This document shows, one piece after another, positions 18,262 to 27,231 of a stretch of 64,000 nt of DNA (position 1 is the stretch's first letter; each line of letters opens with the position of its first letter). Position numbers and translations under genes: made by a program. Below the pieces are notes generated by a model. It made no database searches and was not told where the DNA came from. It saw only the letters and a program-made list of their open reading frames with translations. Source of the DNA: Mycobacterium sp. IS-1264 (GTDB lineage: Bacteria > Actinomycetota > Actinomycetes > Mycobacteriales > Mycobacteriaceae); the NCBI RefSeq assembly GCF_001954195.1, contig NZ_MBES01000005.1, positions 1 through 64,000 of the forward strand, read 5' to 3'.

Positions 18262-21200
18262 TCACCGCAGCCGCATTCCGCGCGGGGTGCGCACGAAGCC
18301 GGCGTCGGACAGGGCGTCGACCGGACCGGGCCCGCCGGCGCGCGGTTGCAGCGCCGGCACTCCGTCGATGCGTTCGACGAGAATCGACGCGACCCGGCGG
18401 GTGGAGACCAAATCGGCCAGCGCCAGGGCCGCCGCATGATCGGCCGCGGGATCGTGGGTGAAGGTGAGCAGGGAGCGCCCGCCGCGCTCGAGGAACCACG
18501 CCAGCTCGCCGTCCACCAGCACGACCAGCGCCCCGGCTTTACGGCCCGGCCGCGCCCCGGGGCCGGGCCCGTCCTCGCTCGACGTGGGCCACGGCAGCGC
18601 GGCGCCGTAGGGGTTCGCCGGGTCGGCGGCGGCCAGCACCACCGCCCGATATTCGGGCCGCTCGGGGTCGATCCCGTCGAGATAGCTGCGCAGCCGATCC
18701 ACGGTCGAGGCGACGGCGAACTGCGCCCCGCCCAGTGACTCGACAAAATAGCCCCGCTGGCACCTGCCGGCTTCCTCGAACGTGCTCAACACCTTGTAGA
18801 GGGTGGCGAATCCGCCCGGGACGCCCTCCGCGGCCACCGCGCCCCTGGTCAGCACGCCGTGCCGGTTCAGCAGCAGCTCGGCTTGGTAGTGGGCTCGCAC
18901 CGTGGAATCCGGCTCGGGGGCGGGCAGCGCCGACCACCGGCCGGCGACGGTCGGGTCGGTCGGGCGATGCTGGGCGTGCGCGACGCTGTAGCGGCTCAGC
19001 CGGGGCGGACGATGCGCTCGGTGCGCGGGCGCGGAACGCTTGCGGGCGCCCGTGCCGCCCAGGACCGCGCGCACCGGGGCGAACGTGTCGCCGGTGACCC
19101 AGCCGGCCCAAATCAGTTCCCACAGCGCGGCTTTCAGCGTTGCCTCGCCGACACCGTCCTGCGCGAGCTGCCGGAAGAAGTACGCGCCGCCTCCCGCCAG
19201 CGTGTCCAGGATCGCGCGGTGGGCTTCGGTGAAGTCGATCTCGGCGGGTGCGGCCAGGGTCAGGGGCGCGGATTCGCTGGTGTGGAACGCGATCCAGCCA
19301 TCGCTGCCCGAGATCGCCCCGGCGCCCGACCAGGTGACCTCCCCGGTCGCGAGCAGCTCGTCGAGCATCGCGGGCGAGTAGTCGCGGATCCGCGGAGCCA
19401 GCACCAGCGGTTCGATCGCGGAGGCCGGCATCCGAACGCCGGCCAGCTGATCGACGACGGACATCAGCCCGTCGATACCCGACTGTGGCGACGACACCCG
19501 GTGCCAGGCCGGCAGGAACCGGCCGTAGGCGGCGGTGCTCACCGGCTCGACCTGCGCACGCAGCGCGGCCAGCGAGCGTCGCCGCAGGATGCGCAACACG
19601 TCGGAGTCGCACCACTGCTCGGCGCCCGCGCCCGACATCTCGGCGGCGGCGACGAAGTCGCCACGCACCAGCCGCCCGTCGGCAGCCAGCCGGCCCAGCA
19701 CGTCGGCGGTCACGCGCAGTCCCAGGCCGAAGCGGGCGGCGACTTCGGCGGTGGTGAATGGCGTGTGGGTGCGCGCGTAGCGGCCCAGCAGCTCGCCCAG
19801 CGGGTCGGCCACCTCCTCGGTGAAGGCGACCGGGACGCCCGGCGGGACCGCGGCCCCGACCCCGTCGCGCAGCCGGCCGATGTCTTCGACCGCCACCCAC
19901 CAGCTGCGGCCGGCGAACGACACCGTCAACGCGCGGCGGGCCGTGTGCAGGCCTTCCAGCCAGCCGCCCACATCGGCGCCACCGGCGCGCGCCGCGACCT
20001 CGTCTTCGGTCAGCGGCCCGAGCAGTCGCAGCAGATCCGCGACCGCCTCGGCATCGCGCGCTGCCCGGTCGGGCGACAGGTGCTGCAACTGTCGGCCGGT
20101 CGCGGCGATGACCTCCGGATCGAGCAGCTCGCGCAGCTCCACGCGGCCGAGCAGCTCGGCCAACAGCGTGCTATCCAGCGACAGTGCCGCGGCGCGGCGC
20201 TCGGCCAGCGGGGAATCGCCCTCGTACATGAACGCGCCGACATAGCCGAACAACAGCGAGGCCGCGAAGGGGGAGGGCGTAGCCGTCTCCGTTTCGACCA
20301 CTCGCACCCGGCGACCGGCGATGCCGGCCATCAACTCGACCAGCGCAGGGACGTCGTAGACGTCCTGCAGGCATTCCCGGATGGTCTCCAGCACGACGGG
20401 GAAGTCGGGGTACTTGCGCGCGACGTCCAGCAGCTGGGCCGCGCGCTGGCGCTGGTGCCACAGCGGTGAGCGGCGGCCCGGGTGGCGGCGGGGGAGCAGC
20501 AGGGCGCGGGCCGCGCACTCCCGGAACCGCGACGCGAACAACGCCGACCCGCCCACTTCGGCGGTCACGATCGGGTCGATTTCGTCGGCGTCGAAAACGA
20601 AAAGCTCTGCACCCGGCGGTGTTTCGGCGGTATCCGACAGGGTGTCGGGCAGGTGCACCACGATGCCGTCGTCGGAGGCGGTCGGTTTCTCGTCGATCCC
20701 GAAGCGTTCGTAGAGGCGACGGCCCACGGCCAGCGCGAGCGGCCCGTGCACCCGCAGCCCGTACGGCGAGTGCAGGATCACCCGCCAGTCGCCCAGTTCG
20801 TCGCGGAACCGCTCCACCAGCAGCGTGGTGTCGGTGGGGACGACGTTGGTGGCCGATTTCTGGTCGTCCAGCAGCTTCCACAGGTTTTCGGTCGCGTAGG
20901 CATCGAAACCCAAACTCGCGCAACGTTTGTCGAATGCGTCGCGGTCTAGGCCGGCCAGCTCGCCGGTGAACGCGCCGAGCGCGGCGCCGAGTTCGGCGGG
21001 CCGGCCGACGTCGTCGCCCCGCCAGAACGGCAGCCGGGCCGGCTGGCCGGGCGCCGGGATCACCAGCACCCGGTCGTGGGTGATCTCGGTGATCCGCCAG
21101 CTGGTCGCCCCCAGCGAGATGACATCGCCGGGACGTGACTCGTAAACCATTTCCTCGTCGAGTTCGCCTACCCGCGAAGGCTTTTCGGACTCGGTGGCGA

Positions 21201-22818
21201 GGTAGACCGTGAAGAGCCCGCGATCGGGGATGGCGCCACCGGAAGTGACGGCCAGGCGCTGCGCCCCGGGCCGCGCGGTCAGCGTGCCGGCGTCGCGGTC
21301 GTAGATCAATCGCGGTCGCAGCTCGGCGAACTCGGTGGACGGGTATTTCCCGGACAGCAGGTCCAGGGTGGCCTCGAAGACGCTGCGCGGCAGGGTCGCG
21401 AACGGCGCGGCCCGCCGCACGGTGTCGAACCACCGGTCGGCGTCGAGTGGCTCCAGCGCGGCCGCGGCCACGGTGTGCTGCGCCAGGATGTCGAGCGGGT
21501 TGGCGGGCACCCGCATGGTCTCGATCTGCCCGGCGAGCATCCGCTGCACGGTCACCGCGCAGCCGATCAGGTCGGTGCGGTGCTTGGGAAACAGCGCGCC
21601 CCGCGAGACCTCGCCGACCTGATGGCCGGCCCGCCCGATGCGCTGCAGGCCGCTGGCCACCGACGGCGGCGCCTCCACCTGGATCACCAGGTCGACGGCG
21701 CCCATGTCGATACCCAGTTCCAGGCTCGACGTGGCGACCACCGCCTTGAGCAGCCCGCGCTTGAGGGCTTCCTCGACGACGGCGCGCTGTTCCTTGCTGA
21801 CCGAGCCGTGGTGGGCGCGTGCCAGCACCGGCTCGGCGCCATACGTCTGGCCGCTGCCCAACAGGTGAGCGGGCGCCCCGCCCGGCACCCCGGAGTTGCC
21901 CTGCCCGGCAAGCGCGACACCGCTGCGCTCGGCGTGAATCTCGTTGAGCCGTGCGGTAAGTCGCTCGGCCAGCCGCCGCGAGTTGGCGAACACGATGGTC
22001 GAGCCGTGCGATTCGATCAGGTCGACCAGGCGCGCTTCGACGTCCGGCCAGATGGTGTTGTCCGCCAGGTTGGCCATGTCGGGCACCGGCACCTGGACGG
22101 TCAGCTCCACAGTCTTGGCCGACGGCGGGGCCACGATGGTCGTCGGCGCCTGGCCGGACAGGAACCGGGCGAGCTCCTCGGGCGGACGCACGGTCGCCGA
22201 CAGCCCGATGCGCTGGGCGGGCCGGCCCTCGGGGACGTCGCGGGACAGGTCGTCGAGGCGCTCGAGCGACAGGGCCAGGTGCGCGCCGCGCTTGCCGCCG
22301 GCGATGGCGTGGATCTCGTCGACGATCACCGTCCGCACGCCGGCCAGGGTTTCCCGCGCGGCCGAGGTCAGCATCAAAAACAGCGACTCCGGGGTGGTGA
22401 TCAGCACGTCGGGCGGGGAGTTGACGAGCTGACGACGCACGGCGGGCGGGGTATCGCCGGAGCGGACCCCGACGCTGATGTTCGGGGCGGGCAGGCCGTG
22501 GCGATCGGCGATCCGGGTGAGGCCGGCCAGCGGGGTCCGTAGGTTGCGCTCGACGTCGACGGCCAGCGCCTTGAGCGGTGACACGTAGAGCACCCGGGTC
22601 CCGGGCGGGCGCTCGGCGCTGCCGGCGAGGCTATCCAGGGCCCACAGGAAAGCGGCCAGCGTCTTACCGGATCCCGTCGGCGCGATCACGAGCGTGTTGT
22701 CGCCGTCGGCGATCGCGTCCCACGCATCCGCCTGCGCCGTGGTCGGGGCGGCGAAGGTGCTGCCGAACCACTCGCGCGTGATCGCGCTGAACCGGCCCAG
22801 CGGGTCGCGAGTGGTCAT
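18262..22818 (-). CDS. lhr: large helicase-related protein Lhr
   Basis: The product is 1518 residues, a superfamily 2 helicase of the Lhr group. It has Walker A APTGSGKT, a DEIH box ([10 protein letters not shown]), motif III/SAT (IGLSATV) and the motif VI segment QRIGRAGHQ, followed by a winged-helix, beta-barrel and a long C-terminal domain. The mycobacterial enzyme is an ATP-dependent 3'-5' translocase that unwinds RNA:DNA hybrids and is linked to DNA damage responses. The start is ATG at 22818. It is the first gene of lhr-nei. The start is 39 bp from the stop of the co-directional TetR gene. Confidence 0.95.
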   Translation of the reverse strand: MTTRDPLGRFSAITREWFGSTFAAPTTAQADAWDAIADGDNTLVIAPTGSGKTLAAFLWALDSLAGSAERPPGTRVLYVSPLKALAVDVERNLRTPLAGLTRIADRHGLPAPNISVGVRSGDTPPAVRRQLVNSPPDVLITTPESLFLMLTSAARETLAGVRTVIVDEIHAIAGGKRGAHLALSLERLDDLSRDVPEGRPAQRIGLSATVRPPEELARFLSGQAPTTIVAPPSAKTVELTVQVPVPDMANLADNTIWPDVEARLVDLIESHGSTIVFANSRRLAERLTARLNEIHAERSGVALAGQGNSGVPGGAPAHLLGSGQTYGAEPVLARAHHGSVSKEQRAVVEEALKRGLLKAVVATSSLELGIDMGAVDLVIQVEAPPSVASGLQRIGRAGHQVGEVSRGALFPKHRTDLIGCAVTVQRMLAGQIETMRVPANPLDILAQHTVAAAALEPLDADRWFDTVRRAAPFATLPRSVFEATLDLLSGKYPSTEFAELRPRLIYDRDAGTLTARPGAQRLAVTSGGAIPDRGLFTVYLATESEKPSRVGELDEEMVYESRPGDVISLGATSWRITEITHDRVLVIPAPGQPARLPFWRGDDVGRPAELGAALGAFTGELAGLDRDAFDKRCASLGFDAYATENLWKLLDDQKSATNVVPTDTTLLVERFRDELGDWRVILHSPYGLRVHGPLALAVGRRLYERFGIDEKPTASDDGIVVHLPDTLSDTAETPPGAELFVFDADEIDPIVTAEVGGSALFASRFRECAARALLLPRRHPGRRSPLWHQRQRAAQLLDVARKYPDFPVVLETIRECLQDVYDVPALVELMAGIAGRRVRVVETETATPSPFAASLLFGYVGAFMYEGDSPLAERRAAALSLDSTLLAELLGRVELRELLDPEVIAATGRQLQHLSPDRAARDAEAVADLLRLLGPLTEDEVAARAGGADVGGWLEGLHTARRALTVSFAGRSWWVAVEDIGRLRDGVGAAVPPGVPVAFTEEVADPLGELLGRYARTHTPFTTAEVAARFGLGLRVTADVLGRLAADGRLVRGDFVAAAEMSGAGAEQWCDSDVLRILRRRSLAALRAQVEPVSTAAYGRFLPAWHRVSSPQSGIDGLMSVVDQLAGVRMPASAIEPLVLAPRIRDYSPAMLDELLATGEVTWSGAGAISGSDGWIAFHTSESAPLTLAAPAEIDFTEAHRAILDTLAGGGAYFFRQLAQDGVGEATLKAALWELIWAGWVTGDTFAPVRAVLGGTGARKRSAPAHRAHRPPRLSRYSVAHAQHRPTDPTVAGRWSALPAPEPDSTVRAHYQAELLLNRHGVLTRGAVAAEGVPGGFATLYKVLSTFEEAGRCQRGYFVESLGGAQFAVASTVDRLRSYLDGIDPERPEYRAVVLAAADPANPYGAALPWPTSSEDGPGPGARPGRKAGALVVLVDGELAWFLERGGRSLLTFTHDPAADHAAALALADLVSTRRVASILVERIDGVPALQPRAGGPGPVDALSDAGFVRTPRGMRLR

Positions 22819-22857
22819 CTAGCCATGGTGCCAACAGGCACCGACAAAAACGATCGG

Positions 22858-23526
22858 CTAGCGCGGTTCGAGACGAGCGGTCGCCATCGCATGGGACAGC
22901 TCGTCGGGGATCTCCGGCACCCGGGCGATCGCGTCGAACAACGCGTGCGCGCACGAATCCGCGAGGCGGTCGGCGTTGGTGCTGGGGTCGATGATGCGCT
23001 GCCGGCACGTCTCGAAGGTGAACGCGAGCCAGCCATGGCAGATCACCCGCAGGTCCCGTTCCACATCGGGTTCCAGCTTCGTCCCCAGCTTTTCCACGAG
23101 CTCGGCGATGCGGCTCATGATGTGTTCCATCTGGCGGTTCTTGGCGTCGTCCTCGACGCCCAGCAGAACCGGGTCCGACCGGCCCAGGCCGACATACGCG
23201 GCCCACGCGGCCTCCGGGTTCTGCTCGTGGTAGGCCATGTAGGCCAACACACCGCTGCGCACCTCTTCGAACATCGTCAGTCCGGTGGCGGTGTCCTTGT
23301 TGGTGGTTTCGTACAGCCGGTCGGCCTCGTCCTTGACGACGGCGGCGAAGAACGCCCGCTTGTCGGGGAAGTAGTGATACATCAGGGCCCGGGACACGCC
23401 GGCGCGCTCGGCGATCTCGTCGATACGGACCTCGTCGTACGGCCGCTTCCCGAAGACTTCGGCACCTAGCGCGAGCAGCTCGGCGCGCCGATCCTCTGGG
23501 GATAACCGCCTCCTGGCTGTCGGCAT
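22858..23526 (-). CDS. TetR-family regulator (Rv3295-like)
   Basis: The product is 222 residues. An N-terminal helix-turn-helix (residues about 20-60; IAERAGVSRALMYHYFPDKRAFF) is followed by an all-helical ligand domain. It is immediately upstream of lhr-nei on the same strand and probably co-transcribed, as for Rv3295. Ligand and targets are unknown. ATG at 23526 has no ribosome site within 15 bases, so a leaderless transcript is possible. The sequence just upstream (GTGTCAGATAGTACTCAC) has a loose dyad around AGTACT that may be its own operator. Confidence 0.88.
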   Translation of the reverse strand: MPTARRRLSPEDRRAELLALGAEVFGKRPYDEVRIDEIAERAGVSRALMYHYFPDKRAFFAAVVKDEADRLYETTNKDTATGLTMFEEVRSGVLAYMAYHEQNPEAAWAAYVGLGRSDPVLLGVEDDAKNRQMEHIMSRIAELVEKLGTKLEPDVERDLRVICHGWLAFTFETCRQRIIDPSTNADRLADSCAHALFDAIARVPEIPDELSHAMATARLEPR

Positions 23527-23885
23527 GTGTCAGATAGTACTCACGGTGTTCAAGATCACTCGCCGAGTGCGCGTATTGGAACTTCGCCCCTGGGCCAGCG
23601 ATAACGCGCTGGAGTAATTGACGGTGTTGGTACTTCGGCGCGCGTAGGCCAGTGACCGTCCTGCCCGCCGCCGGGAATGGCGTCCGCTTGCCCCGCGCCC
23701 GCCATTTCCATAGGCCGGCACCTAGGCGGTAAGCGGTTTACCCGGGTTTAGCGCGGGGTATCTGCTCCCATGCGCCTTCTCGCCGGGGCTGGCAGGGCCG
23801 GGCGGCAGGAAATTTCAATAACGCGGTAATAAATGCGACGTAACGAACGATGGATCAAGAGCAGCCAAGGATATGAGGTTCTCAG
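23527..23885. other. intergenic region where lat-pcd genes lie in M. tuberculosis
   Basis: This 359-bp divergent spacer separates the TetR gene from a small membrane protein gene. In the remembered M. tuberculosis order, lat, lrpA and pcd fall between the equivalents of these two genes, and none is present here. The right half carries a SigF-type promoter candidate (listed separately) and, 9 bases after its -10, a short frame of 19 codons (23770-23829) that could be a leaderless leader peptide. I see nothing else. Confidence 0.5.
23735..23761 (+). promoter_or_regulatory. SigF-type promoter candidate upstream of the membrane protein gene
   Basis: GGTTT at 23735-23739 and GGGTAT at 23756-23761 are separated by 16 bases. 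Both elements match the mycobacterial SigF consensus as I know it (GGTTT, 15-17 bases, GGGTA). The start of the next real gene is 124 bases downstream. The call was made by eye, without a matrix score. Confidence 0.6.
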
Positions 23886-24269
23886 ATGCCAAAAGCGGAT
23901 GAGCGATCACGAGGCGATCGCTTAGGCCAGGAAGACGGCGAGGTACACGCCGCCATCCGTTTTGCCGCCCTGGCCACGGCCGCCGGCGTCGGGTTCATCG
24001 TCCTGGCCGCGTTGTGGGTCAGCACGTGCCCGGGGACGGGCGTCGACACCGCGGCGTGCGGCGCGCCCCAGCGGACCGTGCTGGCGTTGGGTGGACCGCT
24101 GATCCTGTTGGCCGGCGGGCTCTGGGCATTCCTGCGCACCTACCAGGTATGGCGCCACGAGGGGACCTGGTGGGGATGGCATGGCGCGGGCTGGTTTCTG
24201 CTGACACTGACCGCGGTGACGGTCTCTATGGGCGTGCCCGCGATTGCGGGGCCGGTTCTCGCCCTTTAG
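23886..24269 (+). CDS. small three-helix membrane protein, Rv3289c-like
   Basis: The product is 127 residues. A charged N-terminus of about 22 residues is followed by three hydrophobic segments (about 24-46, 64-84 and 99-122). Two Cys (in STCPGTG and AACGAP) lie in the first loop and could form an extracytoplasmic disulfide. By position and topology it matches Rv3289c, which heads the usfY-rsbW-sigF group in M. tuberculosis. Function is unknown. ATG at 23886 has a GAGG about 8 bases upstream. A SigF-type promoter lies upstream. Here it is separated from rsbW by two minus-strand genes. Confidence 0.75.
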   Translation: MPKADERSRGDRLGQEDGEVHAAIRFAALATAAGVGFIVLAALWVSTCPGTGVDTAACGAPQRTVLALGGPLILLAGGLWAFLRTYQVWRHEGTWWGWHGAGWFLLTLTAVTVSMGVPAIAGPVLAL

Positions 24270-24282
24270 CCGCTTGGAGCGC

Positions 24283-24597
24283 TTAGCTGGCCGCGCGCTG
24301 GCGCGGCGGGCTCTTGTCGCCCGCGACGTGCCACTGCTCGTCGATCCGGCTCACGCGGCGAAGCTCCACGACGAACCACAGCGCCCCCGCCACGCTGCCC
24401 AGCACCGCGACGAGGACCGTCGTCGGCAGCCATTCGTAATGTCCGTACGCGGCGGCCGCCGCGGTGGCGATCATCCCGGCGACCGCGACGATGAACAGAA
24501 TGAATCCCGGCCAGAAGAGGTTGTCCTTCATCGTGATACCAGCGTGCGGTTGCGTGGTCCGGAAATGGTCCGTCGGATCGTGATGCCTGTCTCCCAT
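24283..24597 (-). CDS. usfY: UsfY-like membrane protein
   Basis: The product is about 104 residues. The start MGDRHHDPTDHFRTTQPHAG resembles the N-terminus of UsfY as I remember it. Two hydrophobic segments follow (about 31-51 and 56-78), then a short basic tail. UsfY belongs to the SigF neighbourhood in M. tuberculosis but its function is unknown. ATG at 24597 has a strong GGAGGGAGAGG site just upstream. The orientation is opposite to rsbW-sigF, unlike M. tuberculosis where usfY reads into rsbW. The assignment rests on the N-terminal match and context, so it is moderate. Confidence 0.6.
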   Translation of the reverse strand: MGDRHHDPTDHFRTTQPHAGITMKDNLFWPGFILFIVAVAGMIATAAAAAYGHYEWLPTTVLVAVLGSVAGALWFVVELRRVSRIDEQWHVAGDKSPPRQRAAS

Positions 24598-24669
24598 CAC
24601 CTCTCCCTCCGCCACTGTCGGATGAGATAACCAAAATGCTACTCATTCGGCGGACCTTGTGAAACGCCG

Positions 24670-25050
24670 TCAGATAGGGCCGGGCGCCTCGCGAACGAGC
24701 GCCTCGGGCAGCGTGATCGCCCCGACCGTGGTCACGAGCCAGACCACGATCGTCGTGGCAATCCAGGACGCGCCGCCGTGGATGACCAGCCCGTGGGTGA
24801 ACCCCGACGCGAGACCCAACGCGACGACCGTCAGCGCAAGGCCGGTGCCGCCGAAGAGCAGTGACGCGTACGCGCGGGGCAACCGCAAAATCCACGGCGA
24901 GAGGATCGCCTGCAACACCGAGAACACCGCCACCGCGACCACGAATCCGGACACCGACACCCAAACGCCGGGCACAACCCAGGCCGCCAGCGCCAGGCCG
25001 ATCGCCCACGATCCCAGAAGCACAACTGCCCGAAGCAGAATTTGCCTCAT
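24670..25050 (-). CDS. phage-holin-family-like four-helix membrane protein
   Basis: The product is about 126 residues with four hydrophobic helices, beginning LLRAVVLLGSWAIGLALAAW and including VSGFVVAVAVFSVLQAILSP and LLFGGTGLALTVVALGLASG. The pattern and motifs resemble the small bacterial membrane family labelled phage holin 4 superfamily (PF04020-like), common in actinobacteria and not a lysis protein there. ATG at 25050 was chosen so the protein starts MRQILLRAV; GTG at 25080 would add ten residues. It lies 72 bp upstream of the usfY-like gene on the same strand and may be co-transcribed with it. Confidence 0.65.
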   Translation of the reverse strand: MRQILLRAVVLLGSWAIGLALAAWVVPGVWVSVSGFVVAVAVFSVLQAILSPWILRLPRAYASLLFGGTGLALTVVALGLASGFTHGLVIHGGASWIATTIVVWLVTTVGAITLPEALVREAPGPI

Positions 25051-25116
25051 AACGACAAGTGTAGGTCTCGCGGTTGCCACCGTTAAGGACCGCGTTTACC
25101 GAAAACCGGTCGTCGC

Positions 25117-25142
25117 GGTTACCGGACCCGCGGAGCGGGTAT
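25117..25142 (+). promoter_or_regulatory. SigF-type promoter candidate facing rsbW-sigF
   Basis: GGTTA at 25117-25121 and GGGTAT at 25137-25142 are spaced by 15 bases and match the SigF consensus. The promoter reads toward rsbW, whose start is about 300 bases away, so it would give a long leader that runs antisense to the small gene at 25188-25337. Autoregulation of rsbW-sigF by SigF is established in M. tuberculosis. Confidence 0.55.
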
Positions 25143-25187
25143 CTGGACTAGACCATGATTGAGTGCCGCGATGCTGCGTTAGCGTGG

Positions 25188-25337
25188 TTATCCCATCATG
25201 GGAGACAAAATCACGAAGGCACCGACATAGATGGCTATCGCGATAACGACCAATACGACCAGCGTGATCCCGGCGACGACTGCGATGCGCTTGAGCCGGC
25301 GCGTCCGCACTGTTTCGGTCGTGTCAGGCCCGTTCAT
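25188..25337 (-). CDS. 49-residue single-pass membrane protein, nearly leaderless
   Basis: Reading the minus strand from ATG at 25337 to TAA at 25188 gives 49 residues: a polar, basic N-terminus (MNGPDTTETVRTRRLKR), one strongly hydrophobic helix (about residues 18-45) and a short tail PMMG. The positive-inside rule puts the N-terminus in the cytoplasm. No ribosome site is present, but a SigF-type -10 ends 10 bases upstream, so the mRNA should be nearly leaderless. No homologue is recognised. The combination of TM pattern, promoter and stop placement supports a real gene. Confidence 0.55.
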   Translation of the reverse strand: MNGPDTTETVRTRRLKRIAVVAGITLVVLVVIAIAIYVGAFVILSPMMG

Positions 25338-25347
25338 AGCAGGTGGA

Positions 25348-25373
25348 ATACCCGGCGGGAATCGTGACTAACC
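25348..25373 (-). promoter_or_regulatory. SigF-type promoter candidate for the 49-residue protein gene
   Basis: On the minus strand GGTTA (25373-25369) and GGGTAT (25353-25348) are spaced by 15 bases. The -10 lies 10 bases before the ATG at 25337, which predicts a leader of only a few bases. It points away from rsbW and overlaps the leader that would be made from the plus-strand promoter at 25117. Confidence 0.6.
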
Positions 25374-25444
25374 GGCTCGATCACGCGGCCGAAGACGAGC
25401 TGCGAAGCGGAAGTAGTGTCAGTCAAACATTGCCGGGAGACCAT

Positions 25445-25882
25445 ATGACCGATGCGCGATTGCACGGGAGCAAGCGCCAGCGCGGCCACCGCGCCGTCGA
25501 GGTACACGTTGCTGCACGCCTGGAAAACCTGGCGATGCTGCGCACCCTGGTCGGTGCCATCGGCACCTTCGAGGATCTCGATTTCGACGCCGTGGCGGAC
25601 CTGCGGCTCGCGGTCGACGAAGTGTGCACCCGGTTGATCCGATCGGCCACCCCCGATGCCACGCTCGTCGTATTGGTCGACCCGCTCGACGACGAATTGA
25701 TAGTGGAGGCGTCCGCCGCGTGCGACACTCACGACGTGGTGTCGCCCGGCAGCTTCAGCTGGCACGTGCTGACCTCGTTGGCCGACGATGTCCAGACTTT
25801 CCATGACGGTCGCGAACCCAGTGAAGCCGGCAGCGTTTTCGGTATCGCGCTGACGGCGCGAAAGGCGGCCGCCACCCGGTGA
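25445..25882 (+). CDS. rsbW: anti-sigma-F factor RsbW (UsfX)
   Basis: The product is 145 residues, as in M. tuberculosis. It is a HATPase_c-like anti-sigma factor that binds and silences SigF. The sequence ENLAMLRTLVGAIGTFEDLDFDAV and GSFSWHVLTSLADDVQTF are family-typical. In the N-box the usual Mg-binding Asn is Arg63 (DEVCTRLI), as I recall it also is in the M. tuberculosis protein, so kinase activity is doubtful and release probably depends on anti-anti-sigma factors. ATG at 25445 has GGGAGA just upstream. It overlaps sigF by GTGA. Confidence 0.93.
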   Translation: MTDARLHGSKRQRGHRAVEVHVAARLENLAMLRTLVGAIGTFEDLDFDAVADLRLAVDEVCTRLIRSATPDATLVVLVDPLDDELIVEASAACDTHDVVSPGSFSWHVLTSLADDVQTFHDGREPSEAGSVFGIALTARKAAATR

Positions 25883-26667
25883 CGGCCCGAGATGCCGGCG
25901 GTTCGGATACGCGCCCGAACGAATACGCCGATGTTCCGGACATGTTCCGGGAATTGGCTACTTTTCCCGCCGACTCCATGGAATTCCAGCGCCAGCGCGA
26001 CAAGATCGTCGAGCGCTGCCTGCCGCTGGCCGACCACATCGCCCGCCGGTTCGAGGGACGGGGCGAACCGCGCGACGACCTGGTTCAGGTCGCGCGGGTC
26101 GGACTGGTCAACGCGGTGGTCCGCTTCGACATCGACGCCGGGTCGGACTTCGTCTCGTTCGCGGTGCCGACGATCATGGGCGAGGTCCGTCGGCACTTCC
26201 GTGACAACAGCTGGTCGGTCAAGGTTCCACGGCGGCTGAAGGAACTGCACCTGCGGCTGGGCACCGCCACCGCCGATCTGTCCCAGCGGCTCGGCCGGGC
26301 CCCGACCGCGACCGAACTGGCAGGCGAACTGGGCATGGACCGCGGCGAAGTCATCGAGGGCTTGGTGGCGGGCAGCTCCTACAACACCTTGTCCATCGAC
26401 AGCGGCGGCGGCAGCGACGACGACGACGCCCGCGCGATCGCCGACACCCTGGGCGACGTGGATACCGGTCTGGATCAGATCGAGAACCGCGAATCGCTGC
26501 GCCCGCTGCTCGAGGCGCTGCCCGAGCGGGAGCGAACGGTGTTGGTGCTGCGCTTCTTCGAATCGATGACCCAGACGCAAATCGCCGACCGGGTCGGCAT
26601 CTCACAGATGCACGTGTCTCGGCTGTTATCTAAATCGCTAACCCGACTGCGGGACCAGTTGCGGTAG
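25879..26667 (+). CDS. sigF: RNA polymerase sigma factor SigF
   Basis: The product is 262 residues of the SigB/SigF group. Region 2 (DDLVQVARVGLVNAVVRFD, FVSFAVPTIMGEVRRHFRD), region 3 and region 4 (RTVLVLRFFESMTQTQIADR, HVSRLLSKSL) are all intact. SigF directs stress and stationary-phase genes from promoters with GGTTT and GGGTA elements. GTG at 25879 lies inside the rsbW stop (GTGA), so the anti-sigma and sigma factors are translationally coupled. Its last 38 bases overlap the convergent STAS gene. Confidence 0.96.
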   Translation: MTARDAGGSDTRPNEYADVPDMFRELATFPADSMEFQRQRDKIVERCLPLADHIARRFEGRGEPRDDLVQVARVGLVNAVVRFDIDAGSDFVSFAVPTIMGEVRRHFRDNSWSVKVPRRLKELHLRLGTATADLSQRLGRAPTATELAGELGMDRGEVIEGLVAGSSYNTLSIDSGGGSDDDDARAIADTLGDVDTGLDQIENRESLRPLLEALPERERTVLVLRFFESMTQTQIADRVGISQMHVSRLLSKSLTRLRDQLR

Positions 26668-27037
26668 CGGCCCAGGCCGACCGCAGCAGCGGCTCGTCGG
26701 CGGGCGACGTCACCGGCAGCGTGCCGTCGGGGTCGCAGACACGCAGCAACCGCGAGACCGCCGCTCCCGTCACCATCGCCCAGGACATCTGGGCGGCCGA
26801 GCACACCACGTTGATCCGATGCAGCGCCGAAAAACCCGCTGTACCAATGAATTCCAGTCCGCGCAGGTCCACTATCACCCGCCGGGAACGGCTGGCGCTG
26901 CGCCGCACATACTCGGTGAGCTGATCGGAGTTGGCGGCATCGAGCTCACCGTCGACGGTGATCACCGTGCCGCCCGGCTCCCGGCGCGCGCTGAATTGGG
27001 CTGTGCGACTCTGTTGCCAAGATTGGGTCACAGGCAT
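26630..27037 (-). CDS. STAS-domain anti-anti-sigma factor homologue
   Basis: The product is 135 residues with a STAS domain: TVITVDGELDAANSDQL, then VIVDLRGLEFIGTAGFSAL. The residue at the usual phosphoserine position appears to be Thr (GTAG). A short Ala-rich tail follows. Such proteins bind HATPase anti-sigma factors and free the sigma factor. Placement against rsbW-sigF suggests it regulates SigF; RsfA and RsfB do so in M. tuberculosis but are encoded elsewhere. ATG at 27037 has AGGGAG six bases upstream. The 3' end overlaps sigF by 38 bp. Confidence 0.85.
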   Translation of the reverse strand: MPVTQSWQQSRTAQFSARREPGGTVITVDGELDAANSDQLTEYVRRSASRSRRVIVDLRGLEFIGTAGFSALHRINVVCSAAQMSWAMVTGAAVSRLLRVCDPDGTLPVTSPADEPLLRSAWAATATGPAVGLAI

Positions 27038-27075
27038 TGCGTACTCCCTCACTACCGGAGGATTCGTGCTGTGGA

Positions 27076-27101
27076 ATACGCCAGCCACGCGTCATAAAAC
27101 G
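27076..27101 (-). promoter_or_regulatory. SigF-like promoter candidate for the STAS gene
   Basis: On the minus strand CGTTT (27101-27097) and GCGTAT (27081-27076) are spaced by 15 bases. Each element differs from the SigF consensus at one base. The -10 is about 39 bases before the STAS start, a normal distance. It is weaker than the other three candidates and could be chance. Confidence 0.35.
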
Positions 27102-27231
27102 CTTGGGGCAGGGAATTCGCCTACGCCGACGTCAGCGACGTATTCCAGGTGGCTGTGAACTCAACCTGTCCCGAACCCTACCCGTGCCCGGGCAGGCCGA
27201 CAACGTTTCGCGGGTTTTGCTGGTCGGGCCC

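Noticed and set aside
25155..25367. 70-codon plus-strand frame after the SigF-type promoter
   Set aside because: Its ATG is 13 bases after the -10, but residues look random and the opposite strand holds a better small membrane-protein frame.
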